Below are positions 16,737-25,529 of a stretch of DNA of 64,000 nucleotides, piece by piece. The stretch is taken from the NCBI GenBank assembly GCA_964456525.1, contig CAYWAP010000002.1, positions 1-64,000 of the forward strand, read 5' to 3'. Position 1 is the first letter of the stretch. Every line of letters begins with the position of its first letter. Under the pieces are notes generated by a model. It saw only the letters and a program-made list of their open reading frames with translations, was not told where the DNA came from and made no database searches. The translations under genes and the position numbers were made by a program. The stretch is from Onthomonas sp964456525 (GTDB lineage Bacteria > Bacillota > Clostridia > Oscillospirales > Oscillospiraceae).

Positions 16737-19235
16737 TTAACTCTTTTTCATGTGCTGTGAGGCGGCTTTTAGCATCAGGCGTTTGGTCCCCACGTTGTCA
16801 AAGGCGATCTCCACCAGGGCGTCCCCACCCATGGGCGTTAAGGCGGTAATCATACCGGTGCCAAAGACGGTGTGCTCCACCATATCCCCCTTTTTGAAGT
16901 GGCTGAGCAGCTGGAAAGAGGCCTGGACGGCCTTCTGCCCGGTGGGCTTGACATGGTGGTTGATGCTGATCCCCCCGCCCAGGGGCTTGCCATCGTCGTA
17001 CCGGCGGCGCTGGCGGCCCAGGCTCCGGCTTCCATACCGGGAAGGGCGCTCCGAGGTTCCGCCGCCTTCACCGGCGGCGTCGGCCCAACGCCCTCCGGCC
17101 TCCCGCTCTTCGGGAGTCATAAAGGCGCGGCCGGATTTCTCGGTGTATTCGTCGGGAATCTCGCCCAGGAACCGGGACAGCCGATTGGAAGACGTGTGTC
17201 CAAACAGCATCCGCTGATGGGCGCATGTGATGTACAGGTTTTCCTTGGCCCGCGTCAGGGCGACGTAGCATAACCGGCGCTCTTCCTCCATTTCAGTGGG
17301 TTCTCCAATGGCCCGGACGCTGGGGAACAGCCCCTCTTCCACGCCGACCACAAAGACCACCGGAAACTCCAGCCCCTTGGCCGAGTGCATCGTCATCAGC
17401 AAAACCGCATCCTCCGCCGCGTCAGCCGAATCCAAATCGGTATACAGCGCAACTTCGTCCAAAAATCCGGCCAGCGAAGGCTCTGCGCTGTTCTCCAGAT
17501 ATCCCTGAATGGAAGATTTCAACTCCCTCACGTTTTCAATCCGGGAACGGTTCTCCACAGCGCCCTTGTTTTCCAGCGCCCTGATATACCCCGTCTCCGC
17601 AATCACTTCTTCATAGAAGTCCGGCAGCTCCATGGTGCTGGCCAGTTCCCGCAGCTTTTCGATCAGATCCACAAAGGCCTGGAGCTTGGCAGCGCTCTTG
17701 TGCAGCGCCGGATAGCGCCCGGCGTGTTTCACCACATCATAGAGGGGACGCCCCTCCCGGGCGGCAATCTCCGTGGCCACCTCAATGGTGCGGCTGCCGA
17801 TTCCCCTGGTCGGGTTGTTGATGATGCGGCGCACCCGGAGGTCGTCCGCAGGGTTGTTGATGGCGCACAGATAGGACAGCATGTCCTTAATTTCGGCCCG
17901 GTCAAAAAATTTGGTTCCGCCGATCACCTTATAGGGAATCGCGTTGCGCTTGAGGGCGTATTCCAGCTGGTTGGACTGGGCGTTCATGCGGTACAAAACG
18001 GCAAAATCCTTCCACTTCCGGCCCTTGGCCACCCCGCTCATCATCTGCGCCGCCACATACTGGGCCTCTTCCCCCTCGTTTCCGGCGGAATAGATTTTGA
18101 TCTTGTCGCCTCCCTGCCGCTGTGTCCACAGTTCCTTGCCCTTACGGCCCTGATTGTTGCGGATGACGGCGTTGGCTGCCTCCAGAATATTCCGGGTGGA
18201 ACGGTAATTCTGCTCCAGCCGTATCACCCGTGCGCCGGAATACTGCTTTTCAAAGCTGAGGATGTTCTCAATGGTGGCGCCGCGAAAGCGGTAAATCGCC
18301 TGATCGTCGTCCCCCACAACGCAGATATTCTCCCATTTGCCCGCCAGCGTGGAGGCCAACAGATACTGCAAATGGTTGGTATCCTGATACTCATCGATGA
18401 GAACGTAGCGAAAGCGGTTTTGCCAATAGGTACGAACCTCTTCATTGCCCAGCAGCAAACGGACGGTGTACAGGATAATGTCGTCAAAATCCAGGGCATC
18501 GGCCTCCCGAAGGCGCTTTTCATAATCCACATAGATCTTTGCGATCTGAATCATGCGGAAATCCCCCGACTTGGTGCTCTCATCCAGAAAATCTTTGGCC
18601 GAGAGCATGCGGTCCTTCGCTTTGGAGATCTGGCCCAGCACAACCCGGGGGGCAAAGGCCTTCTCGTCCACATTTTGCGCCTTGAGAATGTCCTTAATCA
18701 CCCGCTGTGAATCCTCGGTGTCATAGATGGTAAAGGACTTGCTGAACCCCAGCCGGTCGATGTCCCGGCGCAGAATCCGCACGCAGGCGGAGTGGAAGGT
18801 CGCCGCCCACACATCCTGGGCATCCGGGCCGAGCATCCGCTCCAGACGGTCCTTCAGCTCCCCGGCGGCCTTGTTAGTAAAGGTGATGGCGATAATGGAC
18901 CAGGGCACGGCGGGGTGAACCCGGCACAGCATCTCGGCGCGCTGCCGGTCCGCCTCCTGGGGATCCCTGGCGTAGGCTTCCAAAAACAGGGCGTCCTCAT
19001 CCGTAATCCACTCCGGAATTTCGTTGGAATCGCTGCCCCGGCCAAACCGAATCAGATTGGAAATCCGGTTGATGAGCACCGTCGTCTTCCCGCTGCCCGC
19101 ACCGGCCAGCAACAGCAGCGGGCCCTCCGTGGCCAGGACGCCCTCCCGCTGCTGGGGGTTCAAATGGGCATACTCCCCGGCAATGACGGAGCGCCGGGTC
19201 TTGATAAATTGATCGGCTTGATAGGATTCCAACAT
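16737..19235 (-). CDS. pcrA: ATP-dependent DNA helicase PcrA/UvrD
   Basis: A 3'-5' superfamily 1A helicase for repair and for clearing RecA or stalled polymerase from DNA. The 832-aa protein has the Walker A motif LAGAGSGKTTVL near residue 45, motif II DEYQDTN, motif III GDDDQAIYRFRGA, and C-terminal motifs MTMHSAKGLEF and YVALTRAKENLY. A C-terminal tail with a Tudor-like GDMVEHTVFGTGMI segment, which contacts RNA polymerase in PcrA, is present. Family members in Clostridia share the insert between motifs I and Ia (about residues 62-105). The start chosen is the ATG at 19235, with AGGTGAG upstream. Confidence 0.95.
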   Translation of the reverse strand: MLESYQADQFIKTRRSVIAGEYAHLNPQQREGVLATEGPLLLLAGAGSGKTTVLINRISNLIRFGRGSDSNEIPEWITDEDALFLEAYARDPQEADRQRAEMLCRVHPAVPWSIIAITFTNKAAGELKDRLERMLGPDAQDVWAATFHSACVRILRRDIDRLGFSKSFTIYDTEDSQRVIKDILKAQNVDEKAFAPRVVLGQISKAKDRMLSAKDFLDESTKSGDFRMIQIAKIYVDYEKRLREADALDFDDIILYTVRLLLGNEEVRTYWQNRFRYVLIDEYQDTNHLQYLLASTLAGKWENICVVGDDDQAIYRFRGATIENILSFEKQYSGARVIRLEQNYRSTRNILEAANAVIRNNQGRKGKELWTQRQGGDKIKIYSAGNEGEEAQYVAAQMMSGVAKGRKWKDFAVLYRMNAQSNQLEYALKRNAIPYKVIGGTKFFDRAEIKDMLSYLCAINNPADDLRVRRIINNPTRGIGSRTIEVATEIAAREGRPLYDVVKHAGRYPALHKSAAKLQAFVDLIEKLRELASTMELPDFYEEVIAETGYIRALENKGAVENRSRIENVRELKSSIQGYLENSAEPSLAGFLDEVALYTDLDSADAAEDAVLLMTMHSAKGLEFPVVFVVGVEEGLFPSVRAIGEPTEMEEERRLCYVALTRAKENLYITCAHQRMLFGHTSSNRLSRFLGEIPDEYTEKSGRAFMTPEEREAGGRWADAAGEGGGTSERPSRYGSRSLGRQRRRYDDGKPLGGGISINHHVKPTGQKAVQASFQLLSHFKKGDMVEHTVFGTGMITALTPMGGDALVEIAFDNVGTKRLMLKAASQHMKKS

Positions 19236-19324
19236 GTCCACTCACCTGTTCTCTCTGTTTTATTTCTTTTATTATACTCCAAACCCCACTTTGGGTCAAA
19301 CGTGAATCAATCCCGGCGGCGCAA

Positions 19325-19364
19325 AAGACGAACCCCCCGTTTCCACACCGTGAAAACAGGGGGT
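19325..19364 (-). terminator. Terminator after the acidic helical protein gene
   Basis: An 11-bp stem with one mismatch (ACCCCC-TGTTT arms) precedes a T-rich stretch on the minus strand, downstream of the gene at 19420. Confidence 0.6.
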
Positions 19365-19419
19365 GGCCAACGCTTCGTATCAAACAGGCACAGTTGGTCA
19401 TGCTATGCAGTTGCGCAGA

Positions 19420-19863
19420 TTACGCCTCTTCCTCAGGCGTCTCGTCCTCAGACACATCCTCTTCAGGCGCTGCTTCAGTGACGGGGGACTCGGCCTCGGC
19501 TTCAACCGTCTCCTCAGTCTCCATCTCCTCGACGTCCGTCTCCTCGTCCATCTCATCCAAAACCGATTCAATGACGTCCTCATTATTATTGGCGCTCTTG
19601 ATTTCGTTAATCATGTCGTTATTGGCAGCGATGGTCGCCTGAGACTCTTTAATGATATTGCAGGCAGCGATAAACTCATCCTCCGGATGCTCTCCGTACA
19701 TGGCAAAATACTGTTTGCCCAGCTCAATATAAGCCTTGCGGATCGCGTCCTCCTCAGCCAGGTTGACCGCTTTCAGTTTGGCGATGGCGGCCAGCTGACG
19801 GGACTTGGCAGCGCCGGACTGAGCAAGCTCGGCAGCTTTCTTCTTCAAATCATCTAGTTTCAT
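19420..19863 (-). CDS. Uncharacterised helical protein with acidic tail
   Basis: A 147-aa soluble protein. Residues 1-90 look alpha-helical and coiled-coil-like, starting MKLDDLKKKAAELAQ and containing EEDAIRKAYIELGKQYFAMYGEHPE. This resembles small Clostridia proteins whose N-terminal helices precede a conserved AYxxLG(K/R)xY segment. Residues 95-147 are almost only Glu, Asp, Thr, Ala and Pro, so probably disordered. It is monocistronic with a clear promoter and terminator. The function is unknown. Confidence 0.8.
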   Translation of the reverse strand: MKLDDLKKKAAELAQSGAAKSRQLAAIAKLKAVNLAEEDAIRKAYIELGKQYFAMYGEHPEDEFIAACNIIKESQATIAANNDMINEIKSANNNEDVIESVLDEMDEETDVEEMETEETVEAEAESPVTEAAPEEDVSEDETPEEEA

Positions 19864-19910
19864 AGAGACCTCCTGAATACCCGGTCCGTATGGACCAAAT
19901 TTATAGGCCT

Positions 19911-19939
19911 ATTTTAGCTGATTTTTCAAAAACAAGCAA
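19911..19939 (-). promoter_or_regulatory. Sigma-A promoter of the acidic helical protein gene
   Basis: TTGCTT (34-39) and TAAAAT (11-16) on the minus strand are 17 bp apart. The short leader carries an inverted repeat GGTCC-GTAT-GGACC near 19883-19896. Confidence 0.6.
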
Positions 19940-20046
19940 TAGTTTCCGCAAACTTTTCATAAAACTTTCATAAGTCCCCCAGTTTTTCCCCATCTGGGAA
20001 CTTTCCTGCGCCGGGCGCCCAGCTCCTGGGCTGCCTGCTGCTGGTG

Positions 20047-21711
20047 TTAAAAGAGCCCTACAATTTTGCCGTTCTCGTCAATATCAATGCGCTCCGCCGC
20101 GGGACGTTTGGGAAGCCCCGGCATGGTCATAATATCGCCGGTCTGAACCACAACAAAACCGGCTCCGGCGCTGACCTTGACCTTGGCCACATGGACCGTA
20201 AAGCCCTCCGGACGCCCCAGCTTGGTGGGGTCGTCGGACAGGGAGTACTGGGTCTTGGCCATGCAGACGGGCAGATTGCCATAGCCCAGGGCCTCCAGCT
20301 TTTCGATGGCCTGATTGGCCGGGCGGGAGTAGGTGACGCCCTGTCCGCCGTAGATTTTCGTGACAATGGCGTGGATTTTGTCTTTGATCGAGCCATCCGT
20401 CTCATAGGCAAAGCGGAAGGTATGGGGCCGCTCACACAGACGAACCACCTCTTCGGCCAGCGCAAGTCCCCCTTCGCCGCCTTTGCCCCAGACCTCGGAG
20501 AGGACCACGTTGACCCCCAACTCCCGGCATCTGGTGCGGATCAGCTCCAGCTCGGCGTCGGTATCCTGCACAAAGCGGTTGATGGCCACCACACAGGGCA
20601 GTCCATACACCCCGGTGATGTTCTCCACATGCTTGAGCAGGTTGGGCAGTCCCCGCTCCAGGGCCTCCAGATTTTCCGCCCCCAGCTCCGCCTTGGGGAC
20701 GCCCCCGTTGTATTTCAGCGCTCTGACGGTGGCCACAATGACCACAGCGCTCGGCTCCAGCCCCGCCGCACGGCACTTGATATCCAGGAACTTCTCCGCG
20801 CCCAGGTCGGCGCCAAATCCCGCCTCTGTGACGACGTAATCCGCCAGTTTCAGCGCGGCGTCCGTCGCGCTGACCGAGTTGCAGCCGTGGGCGATGTTGG
20901 CAAAAGGTCCGCCGTGGACAATGGCGGGATTGTGCTCCAGCGTCTGAACCAGATTGGGCTTGATCGCGTCCTTCAGCAGAACGGTCATGGCCCCTTCCGC
21001 CTTCAGGTCGTGGGCGGTAACCGGTTCGCCCTTCCGGTTGTAGGCGACGATCATCCGGGCCAGACGCCCTTTCAAATCCTGCAAATCCGAGGCCAGACAC
21101 AAAACCGCCATGATCTCAGAGGCCACGGTAATATCAAACCCGTCCTCCCGGGGAACGCCCTGCATGCGGCCCCCCAGGCCGTCAATCACGTTGCGCAGCT
21201 GCCGGTCATTCATGTCCACGCACCGCTTCCAGGTGATGTTTTTCACGTCGATGTCCAGCTCATTGCCCTGCTGGATGTGGTTGTCCAGCATGGCGGCCAG
21301 CAGGTTATTGGCCGCGCCGATGGCGTGAAAATCGCCGGTGAAGTGGAGGTTGATGTCCTCCATGGGAATCACCTGGGCGTAGCCGCCGCCGGCCGCGCCG
21401 CCCTTGACCCCAAAGACCGGCCCCAAGGAAGGCTCCCTCAGGCAGAGCAGCGTGCTCCGGTTGCCCCTGGCCAGGGCGTCCGCCAGCCCCACAGAGGTGG
21501 TGGTCTTCCCCTCCCCCGCCGGGGTGGGGTTGATGGCAGTGACCAGAATCAGCTTGCCCTTGCGGGGCGCGTCCTTTAGCGAGGTGATGTCAATCTTCGC
21601 CTTGTACCTGCCGTAAAATTCCAGCAGCTGCTCATCGATTCCGGCCGCCGCCGCCACCTGGCCGATGGGCAGCATTTCCGCGCTCTGTGCAATTTCAATA
21701 TCTGTTTTCAT
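20047..21711 (-). CDS. fhs: Formate-tetrahydrofolate ligase
   Basis: Joins formate to tetrahydrofolate with ATP, giving 10-formyl-THF for purine synthesis or for the Wood-Ljungdahl route. The 554-aa length is normal. The ATP-binding region contains ITAINPTPAGEGKTTTSVGL near residue 65, and the folate-site LREPSLGPVFGVKGGAAGGGYAQV follows. I set the start at the ATG at 21711 because homology begins there; the longer open frame upstream overlaps a ZTP riboswitch. Control by the purine-stress alarmone ZMP/ZTP therefore follows from the leader. Confidence 0.97.
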   Translation of the reverse strand: MKTDIEIAQSAEMLPIGQVAAAAGIDEQLLEFYGRYKAKIDITSLKDAPRKGKLILVTAINPTPAGEGKTTTSVGLADALARGNRSTLLCLREPSLGPVFGVKGGAAGGGYAQVIPMEDINLHFTGDFHAIGAANNLLAAMLDNHIQQGNELDIDVKNITWKRCVDMNDRQLRNVIDGLGGRMQGVPREDGFDITVASEIMAVLCLASDLQDLKGRLARMIVAYNRKGEPVTAHDLKAEGAMTVLLKDAIKPNLVQTLEHNPAIVHGGPFANIAHGCNSVSATDAALKLADYVVTEAGFGADLGAEKFLDIKCRAAGLEPSAVVIVATVRALKYNGGVPKAELGAENLEALERGLPNLLKHVENITGVYGLPCVVAINRFVQDTDAELELIRTRCRELGVNVVLSEVWGKGGEGGLALAEEVVRLCERPHTFRFAYETDGSIKDKIHAIVTKIYGGQGVTYSRPANQAIEKLEALGYGNLPVCMAKTQYSLSDDPTKLGRPEGFTVHVAKVKVSAGAGFVVVQTGDIMTMPGLPKRPAAERIDIDENGKIVGLF

Positions 21712-21805
21712 ATTTGGGTCCCCCTTTTCCGCCCTATGGGCGGTAGCAATCCGAAACGAAACCGTCTCTCCACACGTGTTTTGCCGGTCCGGGCGCTTCG
21801 CGGCA

Positions 21806-21920
21806 ATAAAAAACGCCGCCCCTCCAGACCTGTATGGCCCAGACGGTCGGCTCAAACTTCCCACGCAATGCAAAACCATACTCCCTGTGGTAAACTCCAC
21901 TTCCGTCAGTTATATGGTAT
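21806..21920 (-). promoter_or_regulatory. ZTP/ZMP (pfl) riboswitch with terminator, upstream of fhs
   Basis: Read on the minus strand. P1 is ACCATA (13-18) with TATGGT (75-80). The junction TAACTGACG matches the family's UGACUGGCG. P2 pairs GTGG with CCAC and is followed by the conserved GGGAG. After a linker, GCCGACCGTCTGGGC (37-51) matches the conserved CCGCCUGGGC pseudoknot loop with one change. A GC stem (GCCGaCC with GGcCGGC-like arm) runs into TTTTTT at 21808-21813, giving an intrinsic terminator that can compete with the aptamer. ZMP/ZTP binding normally turns such folate genes on. Confidence 0.85.
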
Positions 21921-21926
21921 ATGCTT

Positions 21927-21956
21927 AAGATACCATATCAATTTGTAAACTGTCAA
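21927..21956 (-). promoter_or_regulatory. Sigma-A promoter of fhs with inverted repeat
   Basis: TTGACA (51-56) and TATCTT (27-32) are 18 bp apart. A perfect 9-bp inverted repeat ATATGGTAT / ATACCATAT spans the -10 box and the 5' arm of riboswitch P1. Confidence 0.6.
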
Positions 21957-22020
21957 TAGCCGGCGGACATTTTTTCCGGATTTGTGAGCCGCCGCGCCGC
22001 TCCAACCCCTCCAAAAAATG

Positions 22021-22049
22021 TTTACACTCCCCGCTTCCTATGGTATACT
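22021..22049 (+). promoter_or_regulatory. Sigma-A promoter of rodA
   Basis: TTTACA (21-26) and TATACT (44-49) are 17 bp apart, 34 bp before the rodA start. Confidence 0.7.
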
Positions 22050-22082
22050 GGTAACTACTTCTAAAGAAATCGAGGTGCAAAT

Positions 22083-23375
22083 ATGTCCGCAATACGCGAT
22101 TTGGTCGTGGACGCGTGGAAACAGGCCGACCACCTCCTTTTGGCCCTGTGTGTCGCCGCCAACTTGTTCGGCATTGCGCTGGTTTATTCCGCTTCCCAGT
22201 GGAAGGAATCCATGAGGAGCTGCCCTCCCAAGCAGGCAATCGCCATGGTGCTGGGGATTATTCTCTACTTTGTGGTGAGCCAGCTGAATATTGACATCGT
22301 GAAAGACCACTGGAAGGTCTGTGTGGGGATCAGCACATTTCTGGTGCTCTTATTGCTGGTGCCCGGGCTTTACGTCAGCGTCAACGGGAACCGCGCCTGG
22401 CTGAAATTTCCGGGCATTCCGTTCAATATTCAGCCCGCCGAAGTGGACAAGATCTTTTTCGCCATCCTCCTTTCCCAGCTGATCGTCCGGCTGAAACGAC
22501 GAAAGCGGCTGAACGCCATTCCTTCCGTCATCCAGCTGTGCGGCGTCTTCCTCTATTTTGTGGGTTTGATTTTTGCCATCTCCAGCGACGCCGGCTCCTG
22601 CCTGATTTACCTGTTCATCTTCATATTCATGCTGTGGGGCGCCGGTTTGAGCAAGATCTGGTTCCTCCTGGGATTTGGATGTATGGCCGGCGGCGGGATG
22701 GTTCTCTGGAACCTCATCGATGAGAACGAAGGCCCCTTGCAGAGTCTCTACTATATGAAAGCGCGCATTCTGGTCTGCCTGGACCACACCTACGACCCCC
22801 AGGGCGTGGGCTTCCAGCAGACCCGCGCCCTCCAGGCCATCCGCTCCGGCGGTCTGACCGGCCAGGGCTATTTACAGGGCGCTTTGACCCAAAGCTCCTA
22901 TTCTTCCGCCCTGACCTCAGAGCGCAACAGCGACCTGATCTTCGCCTCCTGCGCCGAAGAATGGGGGCTGCTGGGCTGCACCATCGTCATTGTGCTGTTG
23001 GCCGCCATCATCCTGCGCTGCCTGTATATCGGCCTGACGGCCCCGGACGAATTTTCCTCCTTCGTCTGCATCGGCTACAGCGGCATGCTGCTCGGCCAGG
23101 TCTGCCTGAATCTCGGCATGTGCCTGTTTGTGCTGCCGGTGATCGGCGTCACGCTGCCCTTTTTCAGCTACGGCGGCTCCTCCATCATCACCAACTACGT
23201 CATCATGGGGATTGTCTCCGGCGTCAGAAACCGGGCGCTGCCGGACTGGCTGAAGTCCAGCGGTGCAGCCGAGGCGGAGAGCACCGGCGTATATCTGAAG
23301 CCCCAGACCTTCGGCCCTTCCTACCACCGTGGGAAACATAAGAAAAAGCCCAAAAAGCAGAAAAAGAATTTTTAA
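22083..23375 (+). CDS. rodA: SEDS-family peptidoglycan polymerase, RodA type
   Basis: An integral membrane glycosyltransferase that polymerises lipid II during side-wall growth (RodA) or division (FtsW). The 430-aa protein has about ten membrane segments. The family region NGNRAWLKFPGIPFNIQPAEVDK is near residue 104, a large loop between residues 220 and 285 contains the RILVCLDHTYDPQGVGFQ segment, and the C-terminal signature LPVIGVTLPFFSYGGSS is intact. The tail is rich in Lys. It is monogenic and lies away from a division cluster, which together with sequence favours RodA over FtsW. Confidence 0.88.
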   Translation: MSAIRDLVVDAWKQADHLLLALCVAANLFGIALVYSASQWKESMRSCPPKQAIAMVLGIILYFVVSQLNIDIVKDHWKVCVGISTFLVLLLLVPGLYVSVNGNRAWLKFPGIPFNIQPAEVDKIFFAILLSQLIVRLKRRKRLNAIPSVIQLCGVFLYFVGLIFAISSDAGSCLIYLFIFIFMLWGAGLSKIWFLLGFGCMAGGGMVLWNLIDENEGPLQSLYYMKARILVCLDHTYDPQGVGFQQTRALQAIRSGGLTGQGYLQGALTQSSYSSALTSERNSDLIFASCAEEWGLLGCTIVIVLLAAIILRCLYIGLTAPDEFSSFVCIGYSGMLLGQVCLNLGMCLFVLPVIGVTLPFFSYGGSSIITNYVIMGIVSGVRNRALPDWLKSSGAAEAESTGVYLKPQTFGPSYHRGKHKKKPKKQKKNF

Positions 23376-23380
23376 AAAAT

Positions 23381-23423
23381 AAAATCCCTTTCGGACGGTC
23401 CCGCTGTCCGAAAGGGATTTTTT
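23381..23423. terminator. Bidirectional terminator between rodA and lgt
   Basis: A perfect 16-bp stem (AAAATCCCTTTCGGAC and complement) with a 9-nt loop is flanked by A and T runs; it overlaps the lgt stop codon. Confidence 0.92.
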
Positions 23424-24246
23424 ATGAGGATGGCTGCGCTTTTCGCTTCCAGCCGTTCCAGGCAAAAAAGACCACTGCCAGCAGCATGGACAGCAGCGCC
23501 ACCATCTGGGAAACCCGGATGGAAGTGTTAAAGAAGTACAGACTGTCCGTCCGCAAGCCCTCAATCCAGAACCGGCCCAGCCCGTACCAGAATAAGTAAC
23601 TGAAAAACAGCTGCCCGGGAATTTTACGGCGGCGCTTTACCACAAAAATCAGCAAAAGCAGCCCCACTGCGTTCCACAGCGACTCATAGAGGAACGTCGG
23701 GTGAACCTCAATGTATTCGCCGCTGGTCAGCGTCAATCCCATGCGCCAGGGCAGCGTGCAGGTTCCCCCGTAGGCCTCCTGATTGACGAAATTCCCCCAG
23801 CGTCCGACGGCCTGCCCGATCAGCAAGCCGAAAGAGCAACAATCCGCCATGGTGAGAAAGCTGCACTTGCGAATCCGGCAGAACAGGAAGCAGGTCAGCG
23901 CGGCGCCGATGATGCCGCCGTAAATGGCGATGCCGCCGTCCCAAATGGCGACGGCCTTGCTCAGGTTCAAGCTCCCGTCCTCATTGAGGTAATTCTGCAA
24001 GTAGAAGACCACATAGTAAATGCGGGCGCAGACGATGCCAACGGGAACCGCAAACAGAAGCATGTCCAACAGATGGTCCTCATCCATGCCCAGACTTTTG
24101 CACTGCCGGCAGGAGTAGAACACTCCCAGCAGAAAGCCGCAGGCAATGATGATGCCGTACCAGTAAATATCCTTGCCCAGGATGGAAAAGGCCACGCGGT
24201 CAATCTGAACCGTCAGCCCCAGCCCGGGAAACGTGATTGGGTTCAT
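23422..24246 (-). CDS. lgt: Prolipoprotein diacylglyceryl transferase
   Basis: Attaches diacylglycerol to the lipobox cysteine of prolipoproteins in the cytoplasmic membrane. The 274-aa protein has about seven membrane segments, the conserved YWYGIIIACGFLLG start, IWDGGIAIYGGIIGA in the middle, the signature GQAVGRWGNFVNQEAYGG near residue 142, and GLGRFWIEGLRTDS near the end. It overlaps the stop of yfmH by 4 bp and is the last gene of a yfmF-yfmH-lgt operon. Confidence 0.97.
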   Translation of the reverse strand: MNPITFPGLGLTVQIDRVAFSILGKDIYWYGIIIACGFLLGVFYSCRQCKSLGMDEDHLLDMLLFAVPVGIVCARIYYVVFYLQNYLNEDGSLNLSKAVAIWDGGIAIYGGIIGAALTCFLFCRIRKCSFLTMADCCSFGLLIGQAVGRWGNFVNQEAYGGTCTLPWRMGLTLTSGEYIEVHPTFLYESLWNAVGLLLLIFVVKRRRKIPGQLFFSYLFWYGLGRFWIEGLRTDSLYFFNTSIRVSQMVALLSMLLAVVFFAWNGWKRKAQPSS

Positions 24247-25529
24247 AGCTTTGTCCTTTCAGAGGGCCAGAGGATGGACAGCGCCGAGCGCTCCTGCACG
24301 GCGACGCGGCCCAGGAACGAGCGCACATCCTCCTCGGTAATGGTCTCATAAATCTCCGGGAAGCGGTAGTAGTGATACCCCTTGAAGTCCCCCTGGGCAA
24401 GCTCAACACAGCAGTGTTCAAAGGAGTTCAACATGCGAACCCGGCTGCCATACTCCGCCTTTTTGCATCGCCGGAAGGCGTCCGCCGGAATCCCCTCCTG
24501 GGCCAGACGCAGGCTCTCCTCCAGAATGGCTGCGGCGGCCGCCTTCGGGTCCCGGCTCTCCCCGCCCATGGCCGCAAACGCCGCCCCCGGATAGTTTGCA
24601 TACATGACGCCAAAACGCTTATCGATCAGCTCATCGTTATACAGCTTTTCATAGAGCGGACTGGAATCTCCGCACAGCAGTTCCACCGCCAGATCGCCAA
24701 TGAGCTGAAGGCGCAGGTTCTCCTCCCCATAAGGATGTGGCTCCGCTTTAAAGCCCAGCAGGAAGTGCGGGGCGGAGACGGCCATTTCCTCCTCTTTCAG
24801 CGCCGCCGCCGCTTTCATCTCCTCCGGCGCTCCGTGATCCTTCACCGTCTTCCTGCCGGTGTCCTCCGGCAGCACCAGCCGGGCAATTGCCGCCACCCGC
24901 TCCGGGTCCACATCCCCGGCGACGCAGAGCACCATATTGCCGGGACGGTAAAACGCCTTGTGACAGTTGTACAGGGTGTGCTCGGTAATGCGGGAAATGG
25001 ACTCCACACTGCCCGCCACGGAGACGCGGATGGGATGGTGGTCATACAGCCCCTCCATCAGGTTTTGGAAAATCCGCCAGTTGGGGGTGTCCTCCTCCAT
25101 ACGGATCTCCTGCCCGATGATGCCCTGCTCTTTGGCCACAGATTCAGCGGTAAAGTAGGGCACGGAGACAAAGGAGAGCAACGTCCTCAAATTGGACTCA
25201 AATCCCTGCGTACACTCAAAATGATAGGCCGTTATGTCCTCGCTGGTGAAGGCATTGGGGGATGCCCCATTGGCGGAGAGCTGTTGCAGCGCATTTCCCT
25301 CTTTTGTGTCGAACATTTTATGCTCCAGGAAGTGGGCTATGCCGGCAGGACTTTCCCGCCACTTGCCGTCAACCTGATAGCGCACGTCCATCCCCCCATA
25401 GGAGGTGGCAAAGAGTGCATACTGCTTTTCGAAGTGGGGCTTGGTCACTACATAAATCCGCAGACCATTTTCCAACGTTTCACACCAGCATGTTTCCCCC
25501 AATTTAGGGTATCGAACCTGCCGCATCAT
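24243..25529 (-). CDS. yfmH: M16-family peptidase, YfmH type (catalytic partner)
   Basis: A 428-aa pitrilysin-like protein. The inverted zinc motif HFLEH is intact (His66, Glu69, His70), and a downstream Glu-rich helix supplies the third ligand, so this subunit should be active. YfmH and YfmF are reported in Bacillus as proteins associated with EF-P 5-aminopentanol modification; related pairs process peptides. I chose the ATG at 25529, whose ATGA overlaps the yfmF stop, with GGGGAGAG upstream. The gene order and coupling suggest a heterodimer with YfmF. Confidence 0.88.
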   Translation of the reverse strand: MMRQVRYPKLGETCWCETLENGLRIYVVTKPHFEKQYALFATSYGGMDVRYQVDGKWRESPAGIAHFLEHKMFDTKEGNALQQLSANGASPNAFTSEDITAYHFECTQGFESNLRTLLSFVSVPYFTAESVAKEQGIIGQEIRMEEDTPNWRIFQNLMEGLYDHHPIRVSVAGSVESISRITEHTLYNCHKAFYRPGNMVLCVAGDVDPERVAAIARLVLPEDTGRKTVKDHGAPEEMKAAAALKEEEMAVSAPHFLLGFKAEPHPYGEENLRLQLIGDLAVELLCGDSSPLYEKLYNDELIDKRFGVMYANYPGAAFAAMGGESRDPKAAAAAILEESLRLAQEGIPADAFRRCKKAEYGSRVRMLNSFEHCCVELAQGDFKGYHYYRFPEIYETITEEDVRSFLGRVAVQERSALSILWPSERTKL

